The notes under the pieces were generated by a model. The model saw only the letters and a program-made list of their open reading frames with translations, was not told the origin of the DNA and did no database searches. Source: Myxococcota bacterium (lineage in GTDB: Bacteria > Myxococcota > Polyangia > GCA-2747355 > JAKLHH01). Taken from it: a stretch of 11,862 nucleotides of DNA. The stretch is from contig JAKLHH010000110.1 of the NCBI GenBank assembly GCA_022710245.1, positions 1-11,862 on the forward strand, read 5' to 3'. A program made the position numbers and the translations under genes. Below, piece after piece: positions 1-6,979 of this stretch (position 1 is the first letter of the stretch; every line of letters starts with the position of its first letter).

Positions 1-1259
1 CCGTGGCCGTTGCCGTTGCCGTTCCCGTTGCCGCTTCCGTCGAGCCACGCCTCGCCGGCCGTCCCCTCCTCCTCGTCGACCGCCTGCGCGACCGAGGGCG
101 TCACCCCGGCGAGCGCCGCGCTCTCCGTGCCGCCCGTGTGCTCCTCGGCCATCGCCAGCAGGCGCTCCTGCATGGTCTTCACGTTGGCGCCGGTCAGGTT
201 GTTGAGGGAGTGGACCAGCTCGCCGATGTACATCTCGAAGATGCTCTTGCGCCTGGCCTCGAGCCTGGCGTGCTCCTTGTGCCGCAGGAAGTGGGCGAGC
301 TTGCGGCCCACGTCGCGCAGCGCGAGCTTGATCTCCTTGATGATGTCCGGGTAGTGCGCGATCGCCTCCTTGCTCTCGGAGGTGAAGGGCACCCAGACCG
401 AGGCGAAGTGGACGAGGAGCACCATCGGCCCCAGCGGCAGCCCGCCCCGCGGCTGCGCGAGGCCGTACTGCTTCCAGTTGCTCTCCGCCACCGCCTTGAA
501 GATCGCGCAGGCGCTCTGCTGGTACTGGAGCGGCACGCGGTTGGCGAAGCGAATGAGCGAGATCGGTCCCTGCGCCCGGTCCTCGGCCTTGACGGCGATC
601 GTCTCGACGTCGGCGTCCAGCTCGACGGCCGAGCGCAGCTCACCGCCGTAGGCGAGCCCGACCTCGACGCGGAACGGGTTGCCGCGGTAGACCGCGGGCG
701 GCCGCGTCGACGACACGTAGAGGTCCGCGTTGATCTCGCGCTCGAGGCCCTTGCGGATCAGCTCCTCGCCGATGGGGACCACGCAGCTCGTCTGCGGGGC
801 CATGATCCTCACCGACGGGATCGCCTTGTAGAGCCGCTCCATGTCGGCGAGCGTGAGGGTCTTCGGCGAGGCGCACTTCCAGTTCGTGATCGCCGGCAGG
901 TCGGGCGTGACGGTGGGCAGGTCCGGGCTGGGCAGGTCGACCTTGGGGGCGTCGGCCTTGGCAGCGTCGGCCTTGGCAGCGTCGGCCTTGGCGGCGTCGG
1001 TCTTGGCCGCGTCGGTCTTGGCCGCGTCGGTCTTGGCCGCGTCGGTCTTGGCCGCGTCGACCTTGTGCGCGTCGGCCTTGAGGTCCTTCTGCACCTTCTG
1101 GTCGATGACCTTCTGGTCGATGCCCGCCTCGGGCTGGGTGACCGGCCGGTCGACGGAGGTGTCCTTCTGAACGGGCTTCTGGTCCGGCGTGGCGACGGTG
1201 TCGTCGCTGCACGACCAGAGCCCGAGGCAGAACAAGCCGAGCATGGTCAGGTGCCTCAT
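1..1259 (-). CDS. Lipoprotein signal and Lys/Asp repeat fused to topoisomerase VI-B transducer domain (partial, runs off left edge)
   Basis: The frame is open from an ATG at 1259 to the window edge (419 codons, no stop). Residues 1-17 look like a lipoprotein signal peptide (MRHLTMLGLF, then LWSC with Cys17). Residues 20-120 are a Lys/Asp/Pro-rich linker holding ten Lys-x-Asp-Ala-x repeats (61-110). From about residue 130 the protein closely resembles the transducer region of topoisomerase VI subunit B: PIGEELIRKGLE (162-173), GNPFRVEVGLAYGG (193-206), RFANRVPL (237-244), the NWKxYG motif (261-266) and SESKEAIA (294-301), whose Lys297 matches the family's switch lysine. The GHKL ATPase and H2TH domains are absent. 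The tail is acidic and ends in Gly-Asn repeats. A GAGAGGGA ribosome site precedes the ATG. I translated the whole stretch by hand and found no frame break. The domain assignments rest on family knowledge. Whether this is a real fusion, a decayed gene or an assembly join is open. A signal peptide would keep the domain away from DNA. Confidence 0.85.
   Translation of the reverse strand, partial: MRHLTMLGLFCLGLWSCSDDTVATPDQKPVQKDTSVDRPVTQPEAGIDQKVIDQKVQKDLKADAHKVDAAKTDAAKTDAAKTDAAKTDAAKADAAKADAAKADAPKVDLPSPDLPTVTPDLPAITNWKCASPKTLTLADMERLYKAIPSVRIMAPQTSCVVPIGEELIRKGLEREINADLYVSSTRPPAVYRGNPFRVEVGLAYGGELRSAVELDADVETIAVKAEDRAQGPISLIRFANRVPLQYQQSACAIFKAVAESNWKQYGLAQPRGGLPLGPMVLLVHFASVWVPFTSESKEAIAHYPDIIKEIKLALRDVGRKLAHFLRHKEHARLEARRKSIFEMYIGELVHSLNNLTGANVKTMQERLLAMAEEHTGGTESAALAGVTPSVAQAVDEEEGTAGEAWLDGSGNGNGNGNGH
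930..1079 (-). repeat. 15-bp tandem repeat encoding Lys-x-Asp-Ala-x
   Basis: Ten 15-bp units lie in frame inside the lipoprotein/Top6B gene. They encode Lys-(Ala/Thr/Val)-Asp-Ala-(Ala/His/Pro); the tenth diverges to Lys-Val-Asp-Leu-Pro. The central units are nearly identical at DNA level, differing mainly in third positions and Thr/Ala swaps. Alternating charge suggests an extended or helical spacer between the lipid anchor and the downstream domain. Such arrays readily gain and lose units, so copy number may vary between strains and is a likely place for assembly error. Confidence 0.9.
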
Positions 1260-1325
1260 CGCTGTCCCTCTCTGTCTTTTAATGTGTACGAAAGCTTGTC
1301 TGCCGGCGTGTGCGCGGCAACCGCA

Positions 1326-1355
1326 ATTTGAGCCGGGGAACCCGCTCCCTGTCAA
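1326..1355 (-). promoter_or_regulatory. Putative sigma70-type promoter for the lipoprotein/Top6B gene
   Basis: On the minus strand a perfect TTGACA (1355-1350) is followed after 18 bases by TCAAAT (1331-1326), four of six matches to the -10 consensus. The predicted start near 1318 leaves a leader of about 60 bases before the ATG at 1259. The leader has an AT-rich patch (about 1273-1296) that stands out in this GC-rich DNA. The element lies in the 121-base gap after the upstream gene's stop, consistent with independent transcription. It is judged by consensus only. Confidence 0.4.
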
Positions 1356-1380
1356 CGGCGAAGCGATCGAAGCGCTGCGC

Positions 1381-1776
1381 CTACTTGCCCTTCCTGGCCG
1401 CGGTGATGTGGAGCACGGCGGCGCCGGGAGGGCGGTTGTCGACGTTCCTGACGCGGAGGACGTAGCTGCCCCACCTCACCGGGCCGCACTTCAGGCAGAA
1501 GGGGACCTTGACCCTGCCGGCCTTGCCGCCGGCGCGGAGGTCGAGGGTGACCTCGGCGTAGTCCTCGCTGCCCTCGTCGTTCCGCTCGATGACGGTGTCG
1601 AGGAGCACCAGGCTGAGGCGGCGGTCCTCGGAGCGGGCGGGCTGCTTGAGCGTGACGCGGAAGTCGACCCCGAGCTTGAAGGAGACGGGCGCGCCGGCCG
1701 GAGGGCTCGCCCGCAGCCCAGGGGAGAAGAACGTGCTGAGGCTGACCAGGAGTGTGCTCCACAGACCTCTGGACAT
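1381..1776 (-). CDS. Small secreted protein of unknown function
   Basis: 131 residues. The frame extends further upstream, but the ATG at 1776 was chosen: it has a GAGG ribosome site about seven bases before it and opens a typical signal peptide (MSRGLWSTLLVSLSTFF, likely cut near LRA/S at about residue 24). The longer form would bury that hydrophobic segment behind an Arg/Ser-rich run. The mature part of about 105 residues alternates hydrophobic and polar residues, including VSFKLGVDFRVTLKQ and GSYVLRVRNVDNRPPG, suggesting a compact beta-sandwich. It has two nearby cysteines (FCLKCG). I recognise no family. It is divergent from the DUF1349 gene across 91 bases and is probably periplasmic. 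Confidence 0.75.
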   Translation of the reverse strand: MSRGLWSTLLVSLSTFFSPGLRASPPAGAPVSFKLGVDFRVTLKQPARSEDRRLSLVLLDTVIERNDEGSEDYAEVTLDLRAGGKAGRVKVPFCLKCGPVRWGSYVLRVRNVDNRPPGAAVLHITAARKGK

Positions 1777-1867
1777 GCTGGACCTCGCTCGCAGCCAGGA
1801 TAGCAGAGCGCGGCGTCGGGCTGCGGTAAGATGCGCGCCCGAGAGCAACCCTCGAGAGGAGGCGTGC

Positions 1868-2473
1868 ATGCGTGCGACAGCTTCGCCGGAGGCGGGGGCC
1901 GCGAGGCAGCGGGCCCGCCGCGAGCGGGTCTCGCCCCGCGAGGACGGCGACGTCCTCGAGGTCCGGGCGCCTGCCTGCTCGGACTTCTTCATCGATCCCG
2001 CGAGCGGTGACGAGCGCGACGACGCGCCCTTCCACTACGTCGACGTCACGGGCGACTTCACCGCCCGGGTCAAGGTGCGACCCGCCTTCCGCCGGACCTA
2101 CGACGCCGGCGGGCTGCTCGTCCTCGACCGGCCGCGGCGGTGGATCAAGCACGAGCTGGAGCGGACCGACCTCGGCTACCCCGCGGTCGTCTGCGTGGTG
2201 ACCGACGGCACCTCCGACGACAGCAACGGCGAGCGCATGGACGGCCGCGAGGCGGTCTGGCTGCAGGTGGCGCGGCGGGGCGACCTCTGGGCGCTGCACT
2301 GGTCCGACGACGGCCGGCGCTGGCGGATGGCGCGCACCTTCCGGCTCGCGATGAAGGCCACGGTGAAGGTCGGCATCGAGGCGCAGTCGCCGCTCGGCCG
2401 CGGCTGCCGGGTCGAGTTCTCCGGCCTCCAGATCGCCTCCGGCGCGCCCGATGACCTGCGCAAGGGCCGCTGA
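1868..2473 (+). CDS. DUF1349 family protein (concanavalin A-like beta-sandwich)
   Basis: 201 residues, matching the usual size of the DUF1349 family (often labelled regulation of enolase protein 1, concanavalin A-like). Family landmarks are visible in order: GDFTARVKVRP (62-72), YDAGGLLVLD (78-87), WIKHELE (92-98), VVCVVTDGTSDDS (107-119), VWLQVARRGD (130-139), SDDGRRWRMAR (146-156) and KVGIEAQSPLGRG (167-179). The fold suggests carbohydrate or ligand binding, but the role of these bacterial proteins is not established. The ATG at 1868 has a strong AGAGGAGG site seven bases upstream. There is no signal peptide, so it is probably cytoplasmic. A TAAGAT at 1827-1832 could be a -10 element, but I see no matching -35. 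The gene converges on the next gene across 31 bases. Confidence 0.92.
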   Translation: MRATASPEAGAARQRARRERVSPREDGDVLEVRAPACSDFFIDPASGDERDDAPFHYVDVTGDFTARVKVRPAFRRTYDAGGLLVLDRPRRWIKHELERTDLGYPAVVCVVTDGTSDDSNGERMDGREAVWLQVARRGDLWALHWSDDGRRWRMARTFRLAMKATVKVGIEAQSPLGRGCRVEFSGLQIASGAPDDLRKGR

Positions 2474-2504
2474 GCAGCACGACGCGCGGGGCTGCGCGGC
2501 GGGG

Positions 2505-2999
2505 CTACTTCGACTGGTCGAGGTGCTCGCTCCAGATCTTGCCGCCCCGCTCGTGGCTGTCGACCCCCTGCCAGAACGCCTGCAGGGCCACGTCGAGGTC
2601 GAAGTCCTCGCAGCGCTGCCACTCGAGGATCTTGGGCTTGTGGACGAGGAAGCTCCCGGCGCCCCCGGGCGTGTACGGCACGGCCATCACCGCCCTCGCC
2701 TCTGGAGCGACATAGGCGCGCAGCTCGAGGATGATCGCGTCGAGCTTCTCCTCGCCCACGGTGATGCGGCCGTCATAGACGAGGACCGCGTCGGCGGCGC
2801 CCATCTCGTTCGACGCCAGCTGCGCCTGGCCGGTCGCCACCGCGCCGGCGAGGTCGTGGCTGACGAGCCGCTGCAGCTGGCGCTCGCCCGAGGCGCCGGT
2901 GAAGGCGAGCATCGGGATCAGCGGCTCGCCCTCGAGCTCCGAGACGCACCAGATCGCGTGGGCGGCAAAGTAACCGGCCAGGTTGTGTGCGGTGATCAT
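2505..2999 (-). CDS. Conserved hypothetical protein, 164 residues
   Basis: 164 residues, no signal peptide or membrane segment, probably cytoplasmic. The ATG at 2999 has a GAGGAG ribosome site about eight bases upstream. The composition is that of a folded alpha/beta protein. It starts with a helix-like segment (HNLAGYFAAHAIWCVSE), has a strand-rich middle (ADAVLVYDGRITVGEEKLDAIILELRAY spans about residues 69-96) and ends with a segment rich in Trp, His and acid residues (FWQGVDSHERGGKIW). The absence of stops over about 500 bases, codon-like composition and ribosome site make it a real gene. I cannot assign a family or function. It is divergent from the cysteine-rich lipoprotein gene, so the two may share a control region. 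Confidence 0.8.
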   Translation of the reverse strand: MITAHNLAGYFAAHAIWCVSELEGEPLIPMLAFTGASGERQLQRLVSHDLAGAVATGQAQLASNEMGAADAVLVYDGRITVGEEKLDAIILELRAYVAPEARAVMAVPYTPGGAGSFLVHKPKILEWQRCEDFDLDVALQAFWQGVDSHERGGKIWSEHLDQSK

Positions 3000-3030
3000 G
3001 GAGGCGCTCCTCGTCCCCGAGGGTGATCAT
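2991..3030. repeat. Pair of GGTGATCAT direct repeats at a divergent promoter region
   Basis: GGTGATCAT occurs at 2991-2999, where its complement forms the start of the 164-residue gene, and again at 3022-3030, with starts 31 bases (about three helical turns) apart. Each copy contains the palindrome TGATCA. A short inverted repeat GGAG-GCG-CTCC lies between them (3000-3010), over the ribosome site. The pair could be a two-site operator between the divergent genes or a chance duplication of the start region. The duplicate ATG lies in a different frame. Confidence 0.3.
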
Positions 3031-3067
3031 CTTGCCACCACGCGGCGTCCGGGCACACCATGATCCG

Positions 3068-3793
3068 ATGGCTCGACACCTCTGCGCCGCGTCGCTGGCA
3101 CGTCCCGCTCTGCTGATCGTCCCCGCGCTCCTCCTCGCTCCCGGCTGCCGGTCGTCTCCTCCCGCTCCGGCCAGGCAGCCGCCCGAGGAGACGGAGCTCG
3201 CCCGGCAGGCGAGCGCCTGCGCGCGCTCCGAGGAGTGCGAGGCCGTGCTCCTCCCGCGCTGCATCGACAAGGGGTGCAGCCCTCCCTGCGGTCGGGTCTA
3301 CCGCCTGACCCCCGCCGCGGTGAACCGCCAGCACCGCGAGCGCTGGCTCGCGGCGCTGGAGCAGGCCGAGCAGGAGCGCTGCAGGGTGGTCTGCCCCGAG
3401 TGCATCAAGCCGGCGCCGCGCAGCCCCGACCTGAGCGGCTTCTCCGCCGAGTGCAGGCAGGGCGTCTGCCAGCTGGCCGAGGACCGGGTCTGGGTCCACC
3501 GCCACTTCCAGGGGGGCCGGCAGTGCGAGCCCCGGCCACCGCCGCCGCTCCTCCCGCCGGGGAAGAGGCCGCACCCCGACGTGGTGCCCCCGCTCTCTGG
3601 CCCCGAGCACCCGTCCCGCACCGAGGAGGTGTTTCGCGCGAGCGGCGTGACGATCCTGAAGAAGAGCGAGAAGCACCTCCCGGTCTGCGCGGCCTGCGGG
3701 TGCCCCGCCTACTCCGTCGATCAGTCGGTCCTCATCCGGCGCGCGGATCTTCCCAGGGCCTCGCGTCACGGCTTCACCGAGCTGCAGCGCTGA
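3068..3793 (+). CDS. Cysteine-rich lipoprotein
   Basis: 241 residues from the ATG at 3068. An upstream GTG (3023) is in frame, but 3068 places the basic n-region and hydrophobic core (MARHLCAASLARPALLIVPA) correctly before a lipobox-like LAPGC with Cys27. No clear ribosome site is visible. Residues about 48-140 carry spaced cysteines: SEECE, PRCIDKGCSPPCG, the run AAVNRQHRERW, CRVVCPEC, AECRQGVC. This layout (acidic Cys pair, Cys-rich turn, 'AVNR' helix, final C-x4-C) is common in unannotated exported proteins of Myxococcota-type bacteria. A Pro-rich spacer (about 160-180) follows, then a second small module ending around PVCAACGCPAYS (206-217), whose three closely spaced Cys could form disulfides or bind metal. 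The protein is probably anchored in the envelope. Function unknown. Confidence 0.82.
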   Translation: MARHLCAASLARPALLIVPALLLAPGCRSSPPAPARQPPEETELARQASACARSEECEAVLLPRCIDKGCSPPCGRVYRLTPAAVNRQHRERWLAALEQAEQERCRVVCPECIKPAPRSPDLSGFSAECRQGVCQLAEDRVWVHRHFQGGRQCEPRPPPPLLPPGKRPHPDVVPPLSGPEHPSRTEEVFRASGVTILKKSEKHLPVCAACGCPAYSVDQSVLIRRADLPRASRHGFTELQR

Positions 3794-3813
3794 CCGCTGA
3801 CTGCTCTCAGCGG
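3794..3813. terminator. Terminator-like hairpin between convergent genes
   Basis: CCGCTGA and TCAGCGG form a perfect 7-bp stem around a 6-base loop. The hairpin starts directly after the stop of the cysteine-rich lipoprotein and lies 24 bases from the stop of the convergent FAD oxidoreductase gene. Only a weak pyrimidine run (CCTTCTTGCTC, 3820-3830) follows on the plus strand and no T-run on the other. It could serve both genes as a bidirectional terminator, or simply protect 3' ends. Confidence 0.5.
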
Positions 3814-3836
3814 CCGCGTCCTTCTTGCTCGCCGCC

Positions 3837-5348
3837 TCAGCGCCGCGGCAGCGCCGCGAGGACGCCGTCGGCCGCCTCCTGCCCCGAGCGGACCGCGGCC
3901 TCCATGCAGGGGAAGTCGAGCTCGTTCTTGACCCAGTCGCCGGCCAGCCAGAGGTTCTCGAGAGAGGTGCGCGACGGCGGGCGGAACTTCTGCACGCCGG
4001 GCTCGGCGTTGAAGTAGAGCTTGTGCGCGGCGCGGTTCCGGATCACCTGGTAGTGGAGCACGCCGCGGCGGTCGATCTTCTCGTAGCCCGGGAGCCGCGA
4101 GAGGTCGCGGAGCGCCAGCGCCAGGTGCTCCTCGTCGGAGAGGCGCTCGTAGCCGGTCTCCTGCCCGACCAGGTAGATGACCGAGCCGCTCGTCGGGTCC
4201 TCGCGGTGCTCGCGCATCACCTGCTTGGCGTCGAGCGTGAAGGCGAGCGGCCCCTCGAGCCCGCCGATGACGCTCGGGTAGCGCTTCGTCACCGGCTCGC
4301 GGTGCCAGATTTGCATGGCCAGCGAGGCGATGCCGCGGAGCTCGCGGGCGCGCGCCAGCTCGGGGACGCGCCAGAGCCCGCCGCCCGGGCTGAGCTCCTG
4401 GAGCGCGGTGGCGGGGAGCGTGCAGATGAGGTGGTCGAAGTCGCGGTCCTGCTCCTCGCTCCTCGGCTTCACCGGCACCTTGCCGTCGAAGACCGGGCGC
4501 CCGCGCGGCTGGCCGGCGCGCTCGTGGCCGGCCGGGTCGGGCTCGGCGAAGGTGGCGGCGACGACGCGGCGGCCCGCGAGCTCGAGCCCGACCAGCTTGC
4601 GCAGCGTGGCGAGCTCCGCGCCGCGGCAGGCGAGGTGCGTGGCCAGCGGTTGCCAGAAGCGCTCGCTCATGCCGCCGTCGCAGAACGCGTACTGCGTGCC
4701 GCGGAAGTCGTGCCCCGCCGCCTCGATCGAGCGCAGCATGCTGTAGGCGCTGATCTCGCCCGGCCAGTTGAGCTGCGCCAGGCGCGAGATGCGGAAGACG
4801 CTGGTCTGCACGATGGAGGGCGCGAGGCCGCGCGAGAGGCACCAGGCGGTGAAGCAGAGGTCGTCGAGGGGCTCGAGGTCCCGGGCGCCGAGGAAGACGC
4901 CGAGGTTGGCCAGGATGAAGCGCGCGATGCTCCGCTTCTCCGCGCCAGTGAGGCCGCTGTAGCCGAGCGCGCGGTGGAGGGCCAGCGCCGGGTTGCGGGC
5001 GAAGGCGAGGTCGTGGACGCGCCCGTCGCGCGGCTCGTAGACGATGGTGTGGCCGCCCGCGGGGACCAGGTGCGCCTCGACGTCGACGCCGGCGCGGCGG
5101 AGGAGCCCCTTCATCGCCGTGTACCAGGAGAAGATCACGTGGAGCCCGTGGTCGATCAGGCGCCCCTCGGGGTCACGCCAGGAGTCGGCCTTGCCGCCGA
5201 AGTGGTGGCCGAGGGTGACCAGGCGGACGCGCACGCGGCCCTCCGCGCGCTCGAGGAGGCGCTCGGCCGCGGCCAGCCCCGCCGGTCCGCCACCGACGAC
5301 GAGCACCCGCGGCCGTCCGTCCTTCGCTGGTCCGCCTGCGTTCTTCAT
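3837..5348 (-). CDS. FAD-dependent oxidoreductase of the carotenoid-desaturase / flavin amine oxidase superfamily
   Basis: 503 residues. The N-terminus has the FAD Rossmann motif VLVVGGGPAGLAAAERL (15-31; Gly19, Gly21, Gly24). A second family patch, HFGGKADSWRD, follows near residue 50, then DHGLHVIFSWY. The C-terminus carries NLWLAGDWVKNELDFPCMEA (465-484), the FAD-contacting motif of phytoene desaturase-like enzymes (COG3349 type). Such enzymes remove hydrogens from, or otherwise remodel, isoprenoid chains; the substrate here is unknown. No signal peptide is present, so it is expected in the cytoplasm or on the inner membrane face. The ATG at 5348 overlaps the previous gene's TGA as ATGA, implying translational coupling. 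A longer frame reaches 5807 but would run inside the upstream gene with no family sequence. This is the last gene of the five-gene cluster, ending at a hairpin. Confidence 0.92.
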   Translation of the reverse strand: MKNAGGPAKDGRPRVLVVGGGPAGLAAAERLLERAEGRVRVRLVTLGHHFGGKADSWRDPEGRLIDHGLHVIFSWYTAMKGLLRRAGVDVEAHLVPAGGHTIVYEPRDGRVHDLAFARNPALALHRALGYSGLTGAEKRSIARFILANLGVFLGARDLEPLDDLCFTAWCLSRGLAPSIVQTSVFRISRLAQLNWPGEISAYSMLRSIEAAGHDFRGTQYAFCDGGMSERFWQPLATHLACRGAELATLRKLVGLELAGRRVVAATFAEPDPAGHERAGQPRGRPVFDGKVPVKPRSEEQDRDFDHLICTLPATALQELSPGGGLWRVPELARARELRGIASLAMQIWHREPVTKRYPSVIGGLEGPLAFTLDAKQVMREHREDPTSGSVIYLVGQETGYERLSDEEHLALALRDLSRLPGYEKIDRRGVLHYQVIRNRAAHKLYFNAEPGVQKFRPPSRTSLENLWLAGDWVKNELDFPCMEAAVRSGQEAADGVLAALPRR

Positions 5349-6457
5349 CGCCGCGGGTGCCCCGAGCGGAAGAGGCTGCGGCCGAAGGGGCGGTCGAGCC
5401 CCACCACCTCGGCGAAGCAGTCGCCGCGCGCCCGCTCGCCATCGAAGACGCCGCTCACCTCGAGCCCGCCCGCCCACATGTTCGCCGGGAAGACGACCAG
5501 CTCCTGCGCTGGCACGCTCGCGCGCAGGTTGAGGACGCCGCGGCCCGGGACGCGGAGCTGCCAGCCCGTCGGGTAGACCGTGCGCGTCCGCGGGCTGCGC
5601 CAGACGGCGCCGCTCTGGCTGACGCCGAGGCGGCTGAGCGCGATCGGCGTCACGCGCCCGTCCGGCTCCTCGACCACCGCGAAGGAGCCCGCGGCGAGGT
5701 TGTGCTGGCGGTCGAAGATGAGCCCGATCTCCAGGTCGTGGCCGCTCGCGAGCTGGACGCCGAACCAGGTCCAGCCGTCGAGGTGGTCCGTGTAGAGGAA
5801 GCCCCACTCGTGCTTCAGCCAGGCGAGCCCGCGCACGCGCCGGCGCTCGCCGTCGACGGTGAGGACGCCGGAGGCCGCCAGCCGCGGGATCGAGTAGTAG
5901 TAGTGCGAGGAGCGGGGCGGCACCGCGAGGTAGCCCTTCCGTCCGAGGAGCGCGGGGGGCTTCCGTGGGGTCAGCTCGAGGCTGAGGGTGCTCCGCCGCG
6001 TCGCCGCGCGGAGCTCGACCGCGCCGTCCTCGCGCCGCCGGGCGGTCCAGGAGTCGTGGCGCAGCGCGAGGCGATCACGGGCCGCGCTGGCGGCCCAGAC
6101 GTCCGGGTAGGCGTGCTTCTCGCGCAGCTCGAGCTCGCCGCGGCTGCGGTCGGTGAGCGAGAAGAACGCCATCTGGAAGGGGTCGAGGAACCAGCGCAGG
6201 GGCAGGCCGAGGAGGCGGTCGTGGTCCGTGTGCTGCTTGATGAAGCCGAGGAACCAGTCGTAGCGCCGGCCGGCGTCGTCGACGAGGTGGCCGTGCAGGT
6301 GCCACCACTCGGTCTGCGCGTCGTCGTGCGCCGCGTGATCGGCCGGGAGCACGACGCCGCGCACCGGGTCCGCCTCGCGCAGCAGGTGCCGCGTGCAGCC
6401 CGGGCTCGCGAGGACGAGGACGAGGACGCTGAGCAGAGCGATCAGGAGCGCGCGCAC
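5345..6457 (-). CDS. CrtC/AttH-type lipocalin-like lipoprotein (COG5621-like)
   Basis: 370 residues from a GTG placed directly after the preceding TAG, with GGAG seven bases upstream. A hydrophobic signal (RALLIALLSVLVLVLAS) ends in SPGC, so Cys21 is a likely lipidated residue. Family landmarks are TEWWHLHGHL (about 49-58), YYYSIPRL (about 185-192), GLAWLKHEWGFL (about 209-220), DGWTWFGVQL (about 226-235) and MWAGGLEVSGVF near the end. These belong to the tandem-lipocalin fold shared by carotenoid 1,2-hydratase CrtC, AttH and the proteins annotated as predicted secreted hydrolases. By analogy it may hydrate or bind an isoprenoid or lipid in the periplasm. The usual WxDHEW motif has Lys in place of Asp, which may change activity. 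Pairing with the downstream desaturase-like enzyme supports isoprenoid chemistry but does not prove it. Confidence 0.88.
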   Translation of the reverse strand: MRALLIALLSVLVLVLASPGCTRHLLREADPVRGVVLPADHAAHDDAQTEWWHLHGHLVDDAGRRYDWFLGFIKQHTDHDRLLGLPLRWFLDPFQMAFFSLTDRSRGELELREKHAYPDVWAASAARDRLALRHDSWTARRREDGAVELRAATRRSTLSLELTPRKPPALLGRKGYLAVPPRSSHYYYSIPRLAASGVLTVDGERRRVRGLAWLKHEWGFLYTDHLDGWTWFGVQLASGHDLEIGLIFDRQHNLAAGSFAVVEEPDGRVTPIALSRLGVSQSGAVWRSPRTRTVYPTGWQLRVPGRGVLNLRASVPAQELVVFPANMWAGGLEVSGVFDGERARGDCFAEVVGLDRPFGRSLFRSGHPRR

Positions 6458-6979
6458 CTAGAACTCCATGAAGAGGCCGAGCGTGGCGCCCGCCGAGCCG
6501 GCCTCGAGCAAGCGCGCCTCGCCGAGGCCGACCGGCGCCGAGCCGTGCAGCTCGAGGACCAGGCCGAGCCCCCAGAGGAGCAGGGTCTCGACGCCGAGCC
6601 CGGCGCGGAGCGCGAGGTCAGCGCGCACGTCGTGCTCCGGCCGCCAGACGAGGAGCAGCTCGGGACCCGCGTGCAGGTAGAGGCGCCACCAGCGCCGCTC
6701 GACGAGGAGCCCGCGGAAGCTCGCGGCGAGGCCGAGGCTCTTCGCCTGCCCGTGCAGGAGCAGGAGCCCGCTGCCGACGACGCCGAGCCGCTCGGAGACG
6801 CCGTAGTCGGCGCCGAGCTCGAGCGAGCCCGCCACCAGCGGCTGCTCCTGGTGCAGCATCGCCGCCCCGCCGCCGAGGCGGAGCACGAAGAGCCCCTCCT
6901 CGGCGCGGGCCGCGGCTGGCGCGCTGAGCAGGGCGGTGAGGAGGAGGGCGGCGAGGAGGAGGGGCGAGGCGGCTCTCAC
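6458..6979 (-). CDS. Probable outer-membrane beta-barrel protein
   Basis: 173 residues from a GTG at 6979 with GGAGG about six bases upstream. A clear signal peptide (RAASPLLLAALLLTALLSAP, probable cut after ARA at about 25) is followed by alternating amphipathic strands such as GLFVLRLGGGAAML, LVAGSLELGADYG and RLYLHAGPELLLVWR. The sequence ends in LGLFMEF with a C-terminal phenylalanine, the typical assembly signal of outer-membrane barrels. At about 148 mature residues it would fit a barrel of around eight strands. I recognise no specific family. The GTG overlaps the preceding gene's TGA as GTGA, and the stop abuts the next GTG, so it sits inside a tightly coupled operon. It may provide an outer-membrane site for the neighbouring lipoproteins. 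Confidence 0.82.
   Translation of the reverse strand: MRAASPLLLAALLLTALLSAPAAARAEEGLFVLRLGGGAAMLHQEQPLVAGSLELGADYGVSERLGVVGSGLLLLHGQAKSLGLAASFRGLLVERRWWRLYLHAGPELLLVWRPEHDVRADLALRAGLGVETLLLWGLGLVLELHGSAPVGLGEARLLEAGSAGATLGLFMEF

Noticed and set aside
930..1079. Repeat array considered as a CRISPR or CRISPR-like locus
   Set aside because: The units are 15 bp with no spacers and stay in coding frame, so this is a protein repeat.
3..1331. Long plus-strand open frame opposite the Top6B-like gene
   Set aside because: Its product is Arg/Val/Gly-rich low complexity, while the opposite strand gives clear Top6B sequence; a GC-rich shadow.
2773..3270. Minus-strand open frame overlapping both divergent genes
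   Set aside because: Arg-rich product, out of frame with and covering parts of two better supported genes.
5349..5807. N-terminal extension of the FAD oxidoreductase frame
   Set aside because: It overlaps the C-terminus of the upstream gene and encodes Arg/Pro-rich sequence; the Rossmann motif begins just after the ATGA-coupled start at 5348.
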